Assembly (NCBI RefSeq): GCF_008253865.1
Contig: NZ_CP042331.1
Span: 1,984,001-2,048,000, forward strand
DNA from: Bosea sp. F3-2
GTDB taxonomy: Bacteria > Pseudomonadota > Alphaproteobacteria > Rhizobiales > Beijerinckiaceae
DNA length: 64,000 nucleotides
Direction: 5' to 3'
Positions 1 to 8,542 of this stretch are shown here, piece by piece; the stretch's first letter is position 1, and each line of letters starts with the position of its first letter. A program made the translations under genes and the position numbers. The notes under the pieces are model-generated. The model did no database searches, had not been told where the DNA came from, and saw only the letters and a program-made list of their open reading frames with translations.

Positions 1-2
1 AC

Positions 3-1619
3 GCGCGCGATGCCTATCTCGCAGCCCTGACCCGCGACACCATGCGCGGCTACGAGGATTTCCTGGCCGCCTATCCCGGTGACCCGCTGGCGAAGCGCGT
101 ACGCGCCATCCTGGCCGCGCGGCGCGAAGCCATCGTCTGGCGCGAAAGCGCCGTCGCCGATACCCCGGAAGCCTACTGGTCCTATCTGCGGCGCTATCCG
201 CGTGGCCCCCACGCCGGCGATGCGCACCGCCGGCTGGCGCATTTCGCCGTCGCCTTCGAGCCTCCCGCCGCCTTTTCCGCCCTCTCTTATGACGTGCCGC
301 CGCCGCCGCCCGAGGAGGTCGTCTATGTCGAGCGCCCCGTCATCTATTTCGCCGATCCGGTCTATGAGCTGCCGCCACCGCCGCCGGTGCCTGTCCTGTT
401 CCTGCCGCCCCGGCCGGTCTACTATGTCGATCTGGCGCCGCCGCCTCCGCCCATCGCCGCCTTCGTGCTGCCGATCCCGATCTATCACCCGGTCCCCGCC
501 TGGGTGGAGCGCCCGGCCTATGTCGTCCCGCCGCCGGTCAACGTCATCAACGTCAACATCCACAACACGGTGGCGGTGAATCCGGCGTCTCAGACGGTGG
601 TGGTGACGAACCCACAGGGTCGGCAGGAGCCGCCGCTGCCGCCGGCCCTGATGGGAGGAGCTCAGGGGCCGGCCGCTCCAGCGCCCCAGCCGGGTGTTGT
701 GGCGGGGGCGCAGCAACTCATCCAGGCCCATCCGGCCGCCTCCGCCGCGATCGCGGCTACGGCAGCAGCGCTTCCTGCCGCCGTCGCATTGCGGGCCCGG
801 CAGCAGCAGCTTCAGCCTCAGCGTGCACCGTCACCGACCACACCAGCGCTTCGGCCCAACGTGCCTCCCGGAGCACCTGCCATCATCGGTCAACCGCGTC
901 CCGGACAGCCGCCACAGCCCAACCAGCCCATGACAGGTCATCTGCCTGCGGTTGCCGCTCCAACCGGCGCGAAGCCTTTGCCGGCGCCTGGCGCCCTGCC
1001 AGCCGGGCCCGGCAGCGCCGCTCCCGTACAGCGTCTGGCCACGCCGCCGGGGGCTCCTCAGCCAAACCGCCCGCTCGCACCGTCGGTCGCGGCGGGCTCG
1101 CGAGCTGCGCCTTCCCCGCCTCCGGCCTTGGCCACGCCTGCGCCCGGCCCCCACTCACCGGCCGGTCGCCGGGCGGCGATGCCTCAGCCTGTACAGGCTC
1201 CGCAGGCGCCTTCGGTGGACAATGCGCGGCGAGCGGCGGCGCAGCAGGCGGAACGGCAGCGCGCCCAGCAAGCCGCCGCGCTTCAAGCGCAACAGCAGCA
1301 CGCCGCACAAGCGGCGCAGCAGCGTGCGGCCGTCCAGGCCCAAGCGGCTGCGCAGCAACGGGCGGCCCAGCAGGCGCAGCAGCGCGCAATGCAAGTTCAG
1401 CAACAGGCTCAGCAGAGAGCAGCCGCGCAAGCACAGCTCCAGCAACAGCGCGCGGCTCAGGCCGCCCAACAACGCGCCGCGACGCAAGCTCAGCAGCGTG
1501 CCATGCAGGCTCAACAGCGCGCTCAGACCATGGCCCATCCACGCGCGCCGCAGCCGATGCGCGGCCCGCAGCCACAGGGCAAGCCACATTGCGATCCCAG
1601 TCGCTCGCTCTGTCGCTGA
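3..1619 (+). CDS. C-terminal part of a Pro-rich, Gln/Ala-rich protein (5' end outside window)
   Basis: The reading frame is open from the first bases of the window, so the ATG at 42 is probably internal and the true start lies upstream. The visible part has three zones. First come short repeat-like units of the type 'Y..FL..YP' (about residues 1-70 of the visible part). Next is a Pro/Tyr/Val-rich stretch with runs such as PPPPP. Last is a long tail dominated by Gln, Ala, Arg and Pro (roughly codons 230-510), ending in a short Cys-containing peptide. Similar tails occur at the C-termini of secreted or caspase-like proteins in Rhizobiales, but no catalytic domain is visible here. Function unknown. 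Low complexity makes other frames open too; this frame is chosen because it is the longest and has domain-like organisation. Confidence 0.7.
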   Translation, partial: ARDAYLAALTRDTMRGYEDFLAAYPGDPLAKRVRAILAARREAIVWRESAVADTPEAYWSYLRRYPRGPHAGDAHRRLAHFAVAFEPPAAFSALSYDVPPPPPEEVVYVERPVIYFADPVYELPPPPPVPVLFLPPRPVYYVDLAPPPPPIAAFVLPIPIYHPVPAWVERPAYVVPPPVNVINVNIHNTVAVNPASQTVVVTNPQGRQEPPLPPALMGGAQGPAAPAPQPGVVAGAQQLIQAHPAASAAIAATAAALPAAVALRARQQQLQPQRAPSPTTPALRPNVPPGAPAIIGQPRPGQPPQPNQPMTGHLPAVAAPTGAKPLPAPGALPAGPGSAAPVQRLATPPGAPQPNRPLAPSVAAGSRAAPSPPPALATPAPGPHSPAGRRAAMPQPVQAPQAPSVDNARRAAAQQAERQRAQQAAALQAQQQHAAQAAQQRAAVQAQAAAQQRAAQQAQQRAMQVQQQAQQRAAAQAQLQQQRAAQAAQQRAATQAQQRAMQAQQRAQTMAHPRAPQPMRGPQPQGKPHCDPSRSLCR

Positions 1620-2026
1620 GCTGTAAATCGGCGTGGGGCCTCGACGCCGATCAGCATCTCAAGTTCATGAAATTGTTCGTTGAAACAGGACCAATTCGCC
1701 TGCCGATTGACACCCGTTCTCCGTCGCCGCGATTGGCGATGTGGGCCGCGATGCCCGCCCACATGAAGGTGGGCCTGAGTGAACGACGCTCGCCGAGGCC
1801 CCGTTTGAATCGCCCGCAAGACATGGCCGAGCGGGAATCGGCCCGGCCATGGCAGCGAGTACAAGTTTGAGCATTCAGCAGTCTCAGTCGGAGTTGCAGG
1901 CTCGCCTTGCGGAGGTCACGGCATGTTACGCAGTGCGCAGTTTTTGAATCGACCGACGCGCTGGCTGTCGAACCCTGTTTCGCACGATGGCTCGCTACCC
2001 CTCCGGAGAGTCTGGCGGTGCGCCTG
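1620..2026. other. Intergenic stretch without a recognisable gene
   Basis: About 400 bases between the Gln/Ala-rich gene and the convergent small membrane-protein gene. Several short open frames exist, but none has a convincing ribosome binding site, domain or membrane pattern. No strong terminator hairpin was seen. Confidence 0.5.
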
Positions 2027-2359
2027 TCACTTCTTGAAATAGGCTATCACCCCAAGCAACAACAGCAAATAAGGCCAATACTTCATCGGAACGAAGAAGA
2101 AGTCATGCTTTTCTTTAAGCACGAGCTCTTTGCCTGTTTCCTTGTCGATTACGGTACGTGGCTTGTTGGAGCGCTCCAGCGCAAGGTTCGTTACGAACAG
2201 GAACCCCGCCCCCAGCCAAATACCGATCATGTCTCTGGCCGGGATGTAGCTTGATGGGAGAGGATCGCCAAGAAGGGCCCAGGCAAGGCCTTGAGAAACG
2301 AGCAGCCCGACAACAGCCAGGACAAGCACCAAAACACCGGATCCACGCCAAATTACCAT
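2027..2359 (-). CDS. Small two- or three-span membrane protein, unknown function
   Basis: A 110-residue protein. The ATG at 2359 is preferred because a GAGG motif lies 6 nt upstream; a TTG at 2410 would add 17 residues without an obvious binding site. Hydrophobic segments lie at about residues 5-30 and 45-65 and near the C-terminus (KYWPYLLLLLGVIAYFKK), with a charged loop between (KETGKELVLKEKHDFF). The pattern resembles small uncharacterised inner-membrane proteins. No family recognised. It stands alone, with about 250 bases to the next gene on the same strand. Base composition is somewhat lower in GC than its neighbours. Confidence 0.65.
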   Translation of the reverse strand: MVIWRGSGVLVLVLAVVGLLVSQGLAWALLGDPLPSSYIPARDMIGIWLGAGFLFVTNLALERSNKPRTVIDKETGKELVLKEKHDFFFVPMKYWPYLLLLLGVIAYFKK

Positions 2360-2605
2360 TTTGTCCTCAATAGCTTTGACAGATTTTTGCACTTGGTGAC
2401 TGGTGGCCAAATCAAGCCCATGTCAACCCCGCGGCCTTTTTTTGCGGCGACAAAGATGTCCTGTCAAAACCCAGGGTCAAGCAACCAGAAGGCATGCTGC
2501 CAGAGATGGCCGGGCGCTCACGAAAAATGCCGGTCTCGACATGTTTCTGTGTAGAGCCAATCGGCTGCTTCGATTTGAGACAATCAAGCTTCAGGGGAAT
2601 TAAGT

Positions 2606-3103
2606 TCACTGCCCCTTCTCGTAGGCGGCATATTGCTCCGCCGACATGCCCGGCAGTTTCTGCACGAAGGCGACGACGGCCCGTAGCTCGTCGTCGTTAT
2701 GGGACTCCGCGAAAGACGGCATGCCCGTCATCCGCACACCGTTCTTGACGATCCAGAAGATCTCGGCGGCGCTCCAGCGCTGGATCGTGTCCGGCAGGAA
2801 CGGCGGCTCCGGATTGAGGCCCTTGCCGATATCGGTCGGGTCTTTCCCCGGGCCGCCGTGGCAATAAACGCAGGCCTCGTTGTAAAGACGAAAACCCCGG
2901 GCAATGTCCGTCGACGGCGCCGGCGCCGGCACCTTGGCCGCCTGGCGAGCTACCGATTGGCGCATGGTGGTCTGCAGGAGGAAGAACACCGGAGCGCTGT
3001 GCGGCTCGCGGGCAGCGATATTGACGACGCCGCTGAAGGCAATGGCGAGGCCGGCGACGGCCAGGACGATGAAGGCTGTGATGAAACCGGCGATGAATCG
3101 CAT
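2606..3103 (-). CDS. Mono-heme cytochrome c, membrane-anchored or secreted
   Basis: A 165-residue protein starting with a hydrophobic signal or anchor (FIAGFITAFIVLAVAGLAIAF). It has one c-type heme site CVYCH at about residues 75-79 and a distal Met candidate in GMPSF near residue 125, the usual class I cytochrome c layout. The ATG at 3103 is preceded by GGAGGA at 5 nt, which decides against the longer frame starting at 3154. The heme faces the periplasm. The electron partner cannot be told from context: neighbours are a methyltransferase upstream and a membrane protein downstream. Probable role: electron carrier to a periplasmic or membrane oxidoreductase. Confidence 0.85.
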   Translation of the reverse strand: MRFIAGFITAFIVLAVAGLAIAFSGVVNIAAREPHSAPVFFLLQTTMRQSVARQAAKVPAPAPSTDIARGFRLYNEACVYCHGGPGKDPTDIGKGLNPEPPFLPDTIQRWSAAEIFWIVKNGVRMTGMPSFAESHNDDELRAVVAFVQKLPGMSAEQYAAYEKGQ

Positions 3104-3295
3104 GGCGTCCTCCCGCGCGGGATGCGGCCCGGCCGTCGCTTCGTCGCCGGGCAACCATTATGCTGCGGCCGGTCGATGCTACCTGAATGATAGAGAGCGA
3201 ATAGCGCCTAGCGGCCGCAGGCCCGATCCCCAATCTTCCGCATGACCTTACGCGATGATAGCATGAAACGGTCGGGGCCACGGCGGGGCCTGTAG

Positions 3296-4354
3296 ATGGC
3301 TGGCGATCAAAGTAGCCACGCGCCCATGGAAGGCGGCGGATTCTACAATCGCAATTCCGCGCCGCAGGCCGCGGGCATAGCGCTGCTCGCCGATATCTGG
3401 CTGAAAGCTTGCAACGCCGTCCCTCTGGGCAACGAACCCGTCAGGATTGTCGATCTGGCGTCCTCGCAGGGCCGAAATTCGATGGCGCCAATGCGGATCG
3501 CAATCGACGTCGTCAGGCGAAGAGCCGGCCTCGATCGGACGATCGAGATTGTTCACGTCGATTTGCCTTCAAATGATTTCAGCTCCCTCTTCAACGCAGT
3601 GATCGACGATCAAGGCAGCTATCTGCACGACTTGTCGGGGGTGTTCCCACTCGCGATCGGCCGCAGCTATTTCGAGCCCCTTCTGCCGCCGGGCAGCGTT
3701 CACCTGGCATGGAACACCTGGTCAATGCAGTGGATGTCGCGCAGCCCGATGGACGCGCCCGACCATGTGCTGGCGGGAATGAGCAGGTCCGAAGAGTTGC
3801 TTTCCGCCCTCGCCGCGCAGCAGCGGGACGACTGGATACGCTTCCTCGCTTTGCGCTCAACCGAACTCCGAGCGGGCGGCCGCCTGCTCACTGCCTTCAC
3901 GGCTCGAACAGACGCCGAAACCGGCTGGGAGTGGTTGCTTGGAGAGCTCTGGCAGGCGATCCGCGATCTCGCCGACCAAGGCGTGCTCAGTCGCGCCGAG
4001 ACGGAGCGGATGACGATCCCCATCGGACTGCGGCGGCTCGAAGACCTCGCAATGCCGTTTGGGAAGCAAGGCGAATACAGCAACCTGAGAATCGAACATC
4101 TCGAACTCAAGCAGGCGGGCGATCCGCATTGGGCCGAATTTCAACGGACAAGCGATCATCTGGACTTTGCGCGACGCCACGCCGAAACCACGCGAGCCTG
4201 GGCCGGTCCAACCCTGGCGCTTGGACTCGACGCTCACAGAAGCAGGAAGGATGCGCTTGATGCCATCTTCTCGCGGCATGCGGAACGGCTGGCGCGCGAT
4301 CCGAGGCCGCATCAACCGTATATGGCGGTCGGAGTATTCGCTAAATCGGAATAG
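3296..4354 (+). CDS. SABATH-like SAM-dependent carboxyl methyltransferase
   Basis: A 352-residue protein. The N-terminal MEGGGFYNRNS (about residues 11-21) matches the conserved start of the SABATH/Methyltransf_7 family, whose members methylate carboxyl groups of small acids in plants. Further matches are an SAM-binding segment VDLASSQGRNS (about 50-60), an acidic turn near HVDLP, and LAWNTWSMQWMSRSP, which parallels the family's S-x-x-x-LxWLS motif. Length fits the family (about 350-380). The gene is monocistronic by appearance; the next genes are convergent. The substrate cannot be read from the sequence. Bacterial members are known but poorly characterised. Confidence 0.75.
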   Translation: MAGDQSSHAPMEGGGFYNRNSAPQAAGIALLADIWLKACNAVPLGNEPVRIVDLASSQGRNSMAPMRIAIDVVRRRAGLDRTIEIVHVDLPSNDFSSLFNAVIDDQGSYLHDLSGVFPLAIGRSYFEPLLPPGSVHLAWNTWSMQWMSRSPMDAPDHVLAGMSRSEELLSALAAQQRDDWIRFLALRSTELRAGGRLLTAFTARTDAETGWEWLLGELWQAIRDLADQGVLSRAETERMTIPIGLRRLEDLAMPFGKQGEYSNLRIEHLELKQAGDPHWAEFQRTSDHLDFARRHAETTRAWAGPTLALGLDAHRSRKDALDAIFSRHAERLARDPRPHQPYMAVGVFAKSE

Positions 4355-4431
4355 CTGCGGCTTTTCATAAGAGAGGGATTTAGCTCTCAGCATCAAACCG
4401 CAAAGCGTTTCCGTGCTGAGAGCATCTGCCT

Positions 4432-4752
4432 CTAGGGCGCGGTCACCGTGATGCGGCCCTTCATGTTGGGGTGGAAGCGACAATAGTACTCGATCGCTTC
4501 CGCCTTCTGCAGCACCAGGCTCGCCGACTTCTTCGGCTGGATCATCACCTCCATGCCGCCCTTCGCCGTCGCGGTGTGGGCGAGAATGTCGGTGTTGATC
4601 CACTCGATCCTGTCCCCGACTTTCGCGCTGACCTCGGCTGGCGCGAAGACCAGCCGGTCGATCGTGACCTGGATGGTCTCCGCTTGGGTCGGGAGACTGC
4701 CCATCGCCAGCATCGCGGCGATGGCGACCGGCAGGCAGCGTCTCAAGGGCAT
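4432..4752 (-). CDS. Periplasmic cupredoxin (plastocyanin-like blue copper protein)
   Basis: A 106-residue protein. The ATG at 4752 follows a GAGGGTGG stretch; an in-frame start at 4803 would lie inside the upstream gene. A signal peptide (VAIAAMLAMGSLPTQA) precedes a cupredoxin core. The type 1 copper ligands are visible as His in ILAHTAT and the C-x(2)-H-x(2)-M set in YYCRFHPNM. The start is only 10 bases after the stop of the DUF4142 gene, so the two are probably co-transcribed with the ECF sigma gene further upstream. Probable role: periplasmic electron transfer or copper handling; the partner is unknown. Confidence 0.85.
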   Translation of the reverse strand: MPLRRCLPVAIAAMLAMGSLPTQAETIQVTIDRLVFAPAEVSAKVGDRIEWINTDILAHTATAKGGMEVMIQPKKSASLVLQKAEAIEYYCRFHPNMKGRITVTAP

Positions 4753-4762
4753 TATACCACCC

Positions 4763-5287
4763 TCACCTGAGACTCGCCGCGACATGCTCGGCGTGCTGCT
4801 CATGGCCCTGGAAGATCTTCAGGCCGGTTTCGAGCAGGCCCTTCAGCTCGGCATTGCTCGCCGAAGGGATCAGCAGGTCCTGGAGCGCTCCGTTCACCTG
4901 CCGATGATAGGCAACCTCGTTCTCGACATAGGCCTTGTCGAAGGCCGCACCGCGGAGTTTGGCGAGCGCCGTCCGCTTGCCTTCGGCGGCCTGGGCCAGG
5001 CTCCGGCTGGTGTCATTGTCCTCCGGCTTGACCTTCAGCTTCTTGACAAGGTCGAGCGCCTGCTTGTTGACCGCCTCGTGGTCGCGGACCATGTCCTTGG
5101 CGAAGGACACCACCGCCTTGTTCTTCGATGTCGCGATGGCTTGCTTCGCGGCCCCGACGTCGATCACGCCGGCGGTGTAGGCGATATGGGCGATTTGCGG
5201 ATCGGTGGGCTTGTCGGCTGCTCGCGTCAAAGATGTGGCTCCGAGCAGGCACAGTACCGTTGCCATGGTGATCTGCCGAATAGACAT
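4763..5287 (-). CDS. DUF4142 family periplasmic protein (ferritin-like helical bundle)
   Basis: A 174-residue protein with a signal peptide ending near TSLTRAAD. The mature part is helical and carries the DUF4142 pattern: repeated short His-containing helices such as IAHIAYTAGVIDVGAAKQA, FAKDMVRDHEAVNKQAL, VENEVAYHRQVNGAL and a C-terminal GHEQHAEH. The ATG at 5287 has GGAGGA 4-8 nt upstream, better than the start at 5332. It lies between an ECF sigma gene (96 bases upstream) and a cupredoxin (10 bases downstream). Members of this family often neighbour stress-response sigma factors; biochemical function is not established. Confidence 0.85.
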   Translation of the reverse strand: MSIRQITMATVLCLLGATSLTRAADKPTDPQIAHIAYTAGVIDVGAAKQAIATSKNKAVVSFAKDMVRDHEAVNKQALDLVKKLKVKPEDNDTSRSLAQAAEGKRTALAKLRGAAFDKAYVENEVAYHRQVNGALQDLLIPSASNAELKGLLETGLKIFQGHEQHAEHVAASLR

Positions 5288-5382
5288 GATTCCTCCTTCG
5301 CCTGACGGCAGGATTGCCTCGGGCTCCGTCATTCAATTGACGACTATTGGATGATGTCGGGCTCAGAAGGTTCCCGAGAAGA

Positions 5383-6078
5383 TCATTTCGGAAGGCCGAG
5401 CCTTTTCATCACGGCGGCGGTCAGACGTTCGCAGCGCCGGCCGGCAAAGGGGAAAGCGTCGAGCAGCACGGGGCCGATCTGCTCGTCCAGCTCCCGGCGC
5501 AGCAGCAGGCGAGCCCGATGCAGCCGGGTCTTGACGGTTTCAGGCCTGATGCCGAGCAGCTCCGCCGTCTCCTCGATGCTCAGGCCTTCGATCACCCGGG
5601 CCATGAAGACCGAGCGATAGACGCCCGGAAGATTGTCGGTCGCCCGCTCAACGAATTGCAGGATCTGTCGTTGCGCCATGGTCCGCTCTGGGTCGTCGCA
5701 AGCCGTGTTGCCGGGAAATGGGATGATCTGCGCCGCCTCGCCCGGATCGCTGGCTCGTGTCAGCGCCGCTGTCTGCCGGTTTCTGCGCAGGCGCCCGAGC
5801 GCCTCGTTGATGACGATGCGCGACAACCAAGTGGCCAGGCTGGACTCGCCGCGAAAGCTTTCGAGATGGGTGAAGGCCCTGACATAGGATTCCTGCACCA
5901 CATCCTCAGCTTCGGCGTCGTTGCGGATCACACCTCGGGCAATCCGGTAGAGCCGCTGGTTATGCGCCCGCATGATCATGCGAAACGCGTCCGGATCCCG
6001 CGCCAGGGCCCGGCGCACGAGCTCCATATCATCGGAGAAAGGGACGGCGTCGAGAACGCCGGTTCGAGCTTGCGACAT
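5383..6078 (-). CDS. ECF-type RNA polymerase sigma factor
   Basis: A 231-residue sigma-70 family protein of the extracytoplasmic function type. Region 2 is seen at about residues 25-95 (AFRMIMRAHNQRLYRIARGVIRNDAEAEDVVQESY, shown here only as the motif location, then FRGESSLATWLSRIV). Region 4 is at about 150-205 (LPGVYRSVFMARVIEGLSIEETAELLG with the helix-turn-helix RPETVKTRLHRAR). The ATG at 6078 has GGAGGG 8 nt upstream; the 64-residue upstream extension is rejected. The first gene of a likely unit with DUF4142 and cupredoxin genes. No anti-sigma factor gene adjoins it, which is unusual for the class; the periplasmic neighbours may contribute to sensing (inference). Confidence 0.9.
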   Translation of the reverse strand: MSQARTGVLDAVPFSDDMELVRRALARDPDAFRMIMRAHNQRLYRIARGVIRNDAEAEDVVQESYVRAFTHLESFRGESSLATWLSRIVINEALGRLRRNRQTAALTRASDPGEAAQIIPFPGNTACDDPERTMAQRQILQFVERATDNLPGVYRSVFMARVIEGLSIEETAELLGIRPETVKTRLHRARLLLRRELDEQIGPVLLDAFPFAGRRCERLTAAVMKRLGLPK

Positions 6079-6266
6079 GAGCGACCCTCCTTCTTCACCA
6101 TGAGATGGAGCGCGGCGGGAAAGGTTCCCAGACATTGTATTGCGCGTCGAGGGAGGACAGTTGACCCATTGCTCAGAAGCAGACATCTCGGGCCCGCAGC
6201 CTGGGGGTCTGCTGTGTCCGCCTCGAACGTTCGCTGCGCCCGCTTGTGAAGGCCCGGCCAGGTCGG

Positions 6267-7508
6267 TCACGCGCGATGCGACGTCCTGAACCGGTCCCGC
6301 ACGGGCAGCAGCCCCATCACGGCCAGCACGGCGAAGCCCGCGCCGGAGAGGAAGGTTCCCTGCAGTCCGACCGCGTCCCAGAGCGCTCCGGCAATCACGC
6401 TTGCCGCGAGAAGCGCCACGCCCGTCACGAGATTGAATACGCCGAAGGCGGTGCCGCGCAGCTCCGCGGGGGCCGCTTCCGCGATCAGCGTCGAGAGCAG
6501 GCCCTGGGTGAAGCCCATATGGAGCCCCCAGAGCGCCACGCCGAGAGCGAGGCCCGTAAGGCCGGATGCAAAGGCCAGCACGAGATCAGCAAGAACCAGC
6601 AGCGCCAGGCCGAAGATCAAGATCGTCACCCGGTCCGTCCGGTCGGAGAGGATTCCGATCGGATAGGCCGACAGCGAATAGACGAGGCTCATGATGACCA
6701 GCACGACCGGCGTGAGCGCCAGCGGCAGGCCGATCGACTGGGCGCGCAGGATCAGAAAAGCCTCGCTGAACCGGGCGAGCGTGAATACCGTCGCGACCAG
6801 CACCACCCACCAGTAGCCCGCACCGAGGCGGCCGAGCTCGTCGCGCCGCAGCGGCAGGCGGACACGGCGCAAATCCCGGGGCCGTTCCGGCTCCTTCACT
6901 GCGATCAGGATCAAGCCGACGGACAGGAAGGCCGGGATGACGGCGATCCAGAACACCGTCTGGAAGTTGTTCATCGTCAGCCACATCAGACCGATCGCCA
7001 ACAGCGGGCCGATGAACGCCCCGATCGTATCGAGCGATTGGCGCAGGCCGAAGCTCGCCCCGCGCAGCTCGGGTGGCGCAATGTCAGCGACGAGGGCGTC
7101 GCGAGGCGCGCCGCGTATGCCCTTGCCAATGCGGTCGATGAAGCGGGCAGCAACGAGCCAGTCGAGCGACGCGGCCAACGGAAAGATCGGCTTCGTGAAC
7201 GCTGCAAGGCCGTAGCCGAGGGCCGCGAGGAATTTGCGCTTTCCGAGCCAGTCGCTGAGCGCGCCGGAAAACACCTTGGTGATCGCAGCGGTCGCCTCGG
7301 CAACGCCTTCAATGAGGCCCACGGCCAGCGTCGAGGTTCCGAGCACCGCAACCATGTAGACCGGCAGAAGGGCGTGGATCATCTCGGAGGAGATGTCCAT
7401 CAGCATCGAGACAAAGCCGAGCGCCCAGATTCCGAGGGGAATGCCCTGCCGGGTTGCTGATGACGTCGTTGCTTCCACGGTGATCGGCTGCTTGGCTTGA
7501 TCACTCAT
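6267..7508 (-). CDS. Major facilitator superfamily transporter
   Basis: A 413-residue polytopic membrane protein with about 12 hydrophobic segments. The MFS signature between helices 2 and 3 is visible as GALSDWLGKRKFL (about residues 82-94), and a related motif between helices 8 and 9 as GILSDRTDR. The opening helix has MDISSEMIHALLPVY, typical of a widespread MFS group of unknown substrate. The ATG at 7508 lies one base after the stop of a P-type ATPase fragment, so part of an ancestral neighbour seems to have been lost just upstream. Substrate unknown. Confidence 0.85.
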   Translation of the reverse strand: MSDQAKQPITVEATTSSATRQGIPLGIWALGFVSMLMDISSEMIHALLPVYMVAVLGTSTLAVGLIEGVAEATAAITKVFSGALSDWLGKRKFLAALGYGLAAFTKPIFPLAASLDWLVAARFIDRIGKGIRGAPRDALVADIAPPELRGASFGLRQSLDTIGAFIGPLLAIGLMWLTMNNFQTVFWIAVIPAFLSVGLILIAVKEPERPRDLRRVRLPLRRDELGRLGAGYWWVVLVATVFTLARFSEAFLILRAQSIGLPLALTPVVLVIMSLVYSLSAYPIGILSDRTDRVTILIFGLALLVLADLVLAFASGLTGLALGVALWGLHMGFTQGLLSTLIAEAAPAELRGTAFGVFNLVTGVALLAASVIAGALWDAVGLQGTFLSGAGFAVLAVMGLLPVRDRFRTSHRA

Positions 7509-7509
7509 C

Positions 7510-7625
7510 TCAGTGGTTCTTCGCGATAGCGGTCATCGTGCCCTGGGCGAAATTGTCATCTGCGAGGATCATTCCCGCCGCCTCCTTCGTCACCTCGGTG
7601 CCCTTGATGCCCATGGCGACGATCT
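7510..7625 (-). pseudogene. Remnant of a cation-transporting P-type ATPase
   Basis: A short open frame between oxyR and the MFS gene reads MGIKGTEVTKEAAGMILADDNFA from the ATG at 7614 and continues for a few residues to a TGA at 7510-7512. This is the hinge-region signature of P-type cation ATPases (family pattern MGxxGTxVxKEAAdMvLxDDNF). Only about 35 codons survive; the phosphorylation site DKTGT and the membrane domains are absent nearby. The frame stays open upstream into the 3' end of oxyR, but that part does not look like an ATPase. I read it as a deletion remnant. It could be translated as a 34-residue peptide, but that is unlikely to be functional. Confidence 0.7.
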
Positions 7626-7636
7626 GCTGACTCCCC

Positions 7637-8542
7637 TCATAGCCGATGGGCTCCGGCCGGCAGGCGCACGGCTTCGGAAATTTGCGAGAATTGCTTCGCC
7701 AGCGGATTCGCCTTGCGCCAGACCATGCCGATGGTGCGCGATGGTTGCGGGTTCTTGAAACGGGTCACGGACACCGACGCCGAGCGCGTCTCGACCGCCA
7801 CGGCCATTTCCGGGATCAGCGTGACGCCCAGACCCGCATCGACCATCTGGACCAGCGTCGACAGGGAACTTGCATCCAGCAAATCACGCGGCTGCAAGGA
7901 GCGCGGGTTCTTGTTGCAGAACGAGAGTGCCTGCTCGCGGAAGCAATGCCCCTCCTCCAGGAGCAGCAACCTCATTTCACGAAGAGCTTCGCGATTGGGG
8001 GCGGGCTTTCCTTCATCCTCGCGCGATCGGACAAGGACGAAGCTTTCCGAGAAGAGGGCGACTTCGGTCAAAGAAGGTTCCGACACCGGCAAGGCAACGA
8101 TCGCGATGTCGAGCCGGCCCTCGTTGAGTTCCTGAACGAGCTTTGGCGTCAACGTCTCGCGCACATGAAGGTCGAGGCCATCGTACAGGCGGGTCAGGTC
8201 GTTGATGAGGCTCGGCAGCAGATAGGGTGCTACCGTCGGGATCACGCCGATGCGCAGCCTCGCGACCAGCCCGCTTCGAGAGGTGCGCGCGTAGTCTTCC
8301 ATTTCGTCGAGCGAACGCAGAATATTCTTGGCCCGCAGAGCAATCTCCTCGCCGAAGCGCGTCAATCGAACCTGGCGCCTGTCTCGCTCGAAGAGCTCGG
8401 CGCCGAGCTCTTCCTCGAGGGCCTTGATCTGCATCGACAAAGCTGGCTGCGAGATGGCGCAATCCTCCGCCGCGCGTCCGAAATGGCCGTTCCGGGCCAG
8501 CGCCTCGAAATAGCGCAGCTGTTTGAGCGTCAGGTTTGTCAT
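7637..8542 (-). CDS. oxyR: OxyR-type LysR-family peroxide sensor
   Basis: A 301-residue LysR-type regulator. The N-terminal winged helix-turn-helix is at about residues 5-65 (LKQLRYFEALARNGHFGRAA, SQPALSMQIKALE). The effector domain has the two redox cysteines of OxyR in GHCFREQALSFCN, at about residues 200 and 209, the same 9-residue spacing as in the E. coli protein. Peroxide is known to form a disulfide between them and switch OxyR to an activator. The gene is divergent from katG across a 281-base gap, the classical arrangement in which OxyR controls katG and its own transcription. Confidence 0.93.
   Translation of the reverse strand: MTNLTLKQLRYFEALARNGHFGRAAEDCAISQPALSMQIKALEEELGAELFERDRRQVRLTRFGEEIALRAKNILRSLDEMEDYARTSRSGLVARLRIGVIPTVAPYLLPSLINDLTRLYDGLDLHVRETLTPKLVQELNEGRLDIAIVALPVSEPSLTEVALFSESFVLVRSREDEGKPAPNREALREMRLLLLEEGHCFREQALSFCNKNPRSLQPRDLLDASSLSTLVQMVDAGLGVTLIPEMAVAVETRSASVSVTRFKNPQPSRTIGMVWRKANPLAKQFSQISEAVRLPAGAHRL

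Noticed and set aside
831..1587. Long minus-strand frames opposite the Gln/Ala-rich gene
   Set aside because: They arise from the low-complexity, GC-rich composition of the plus-strand gene and show no domain or start site.
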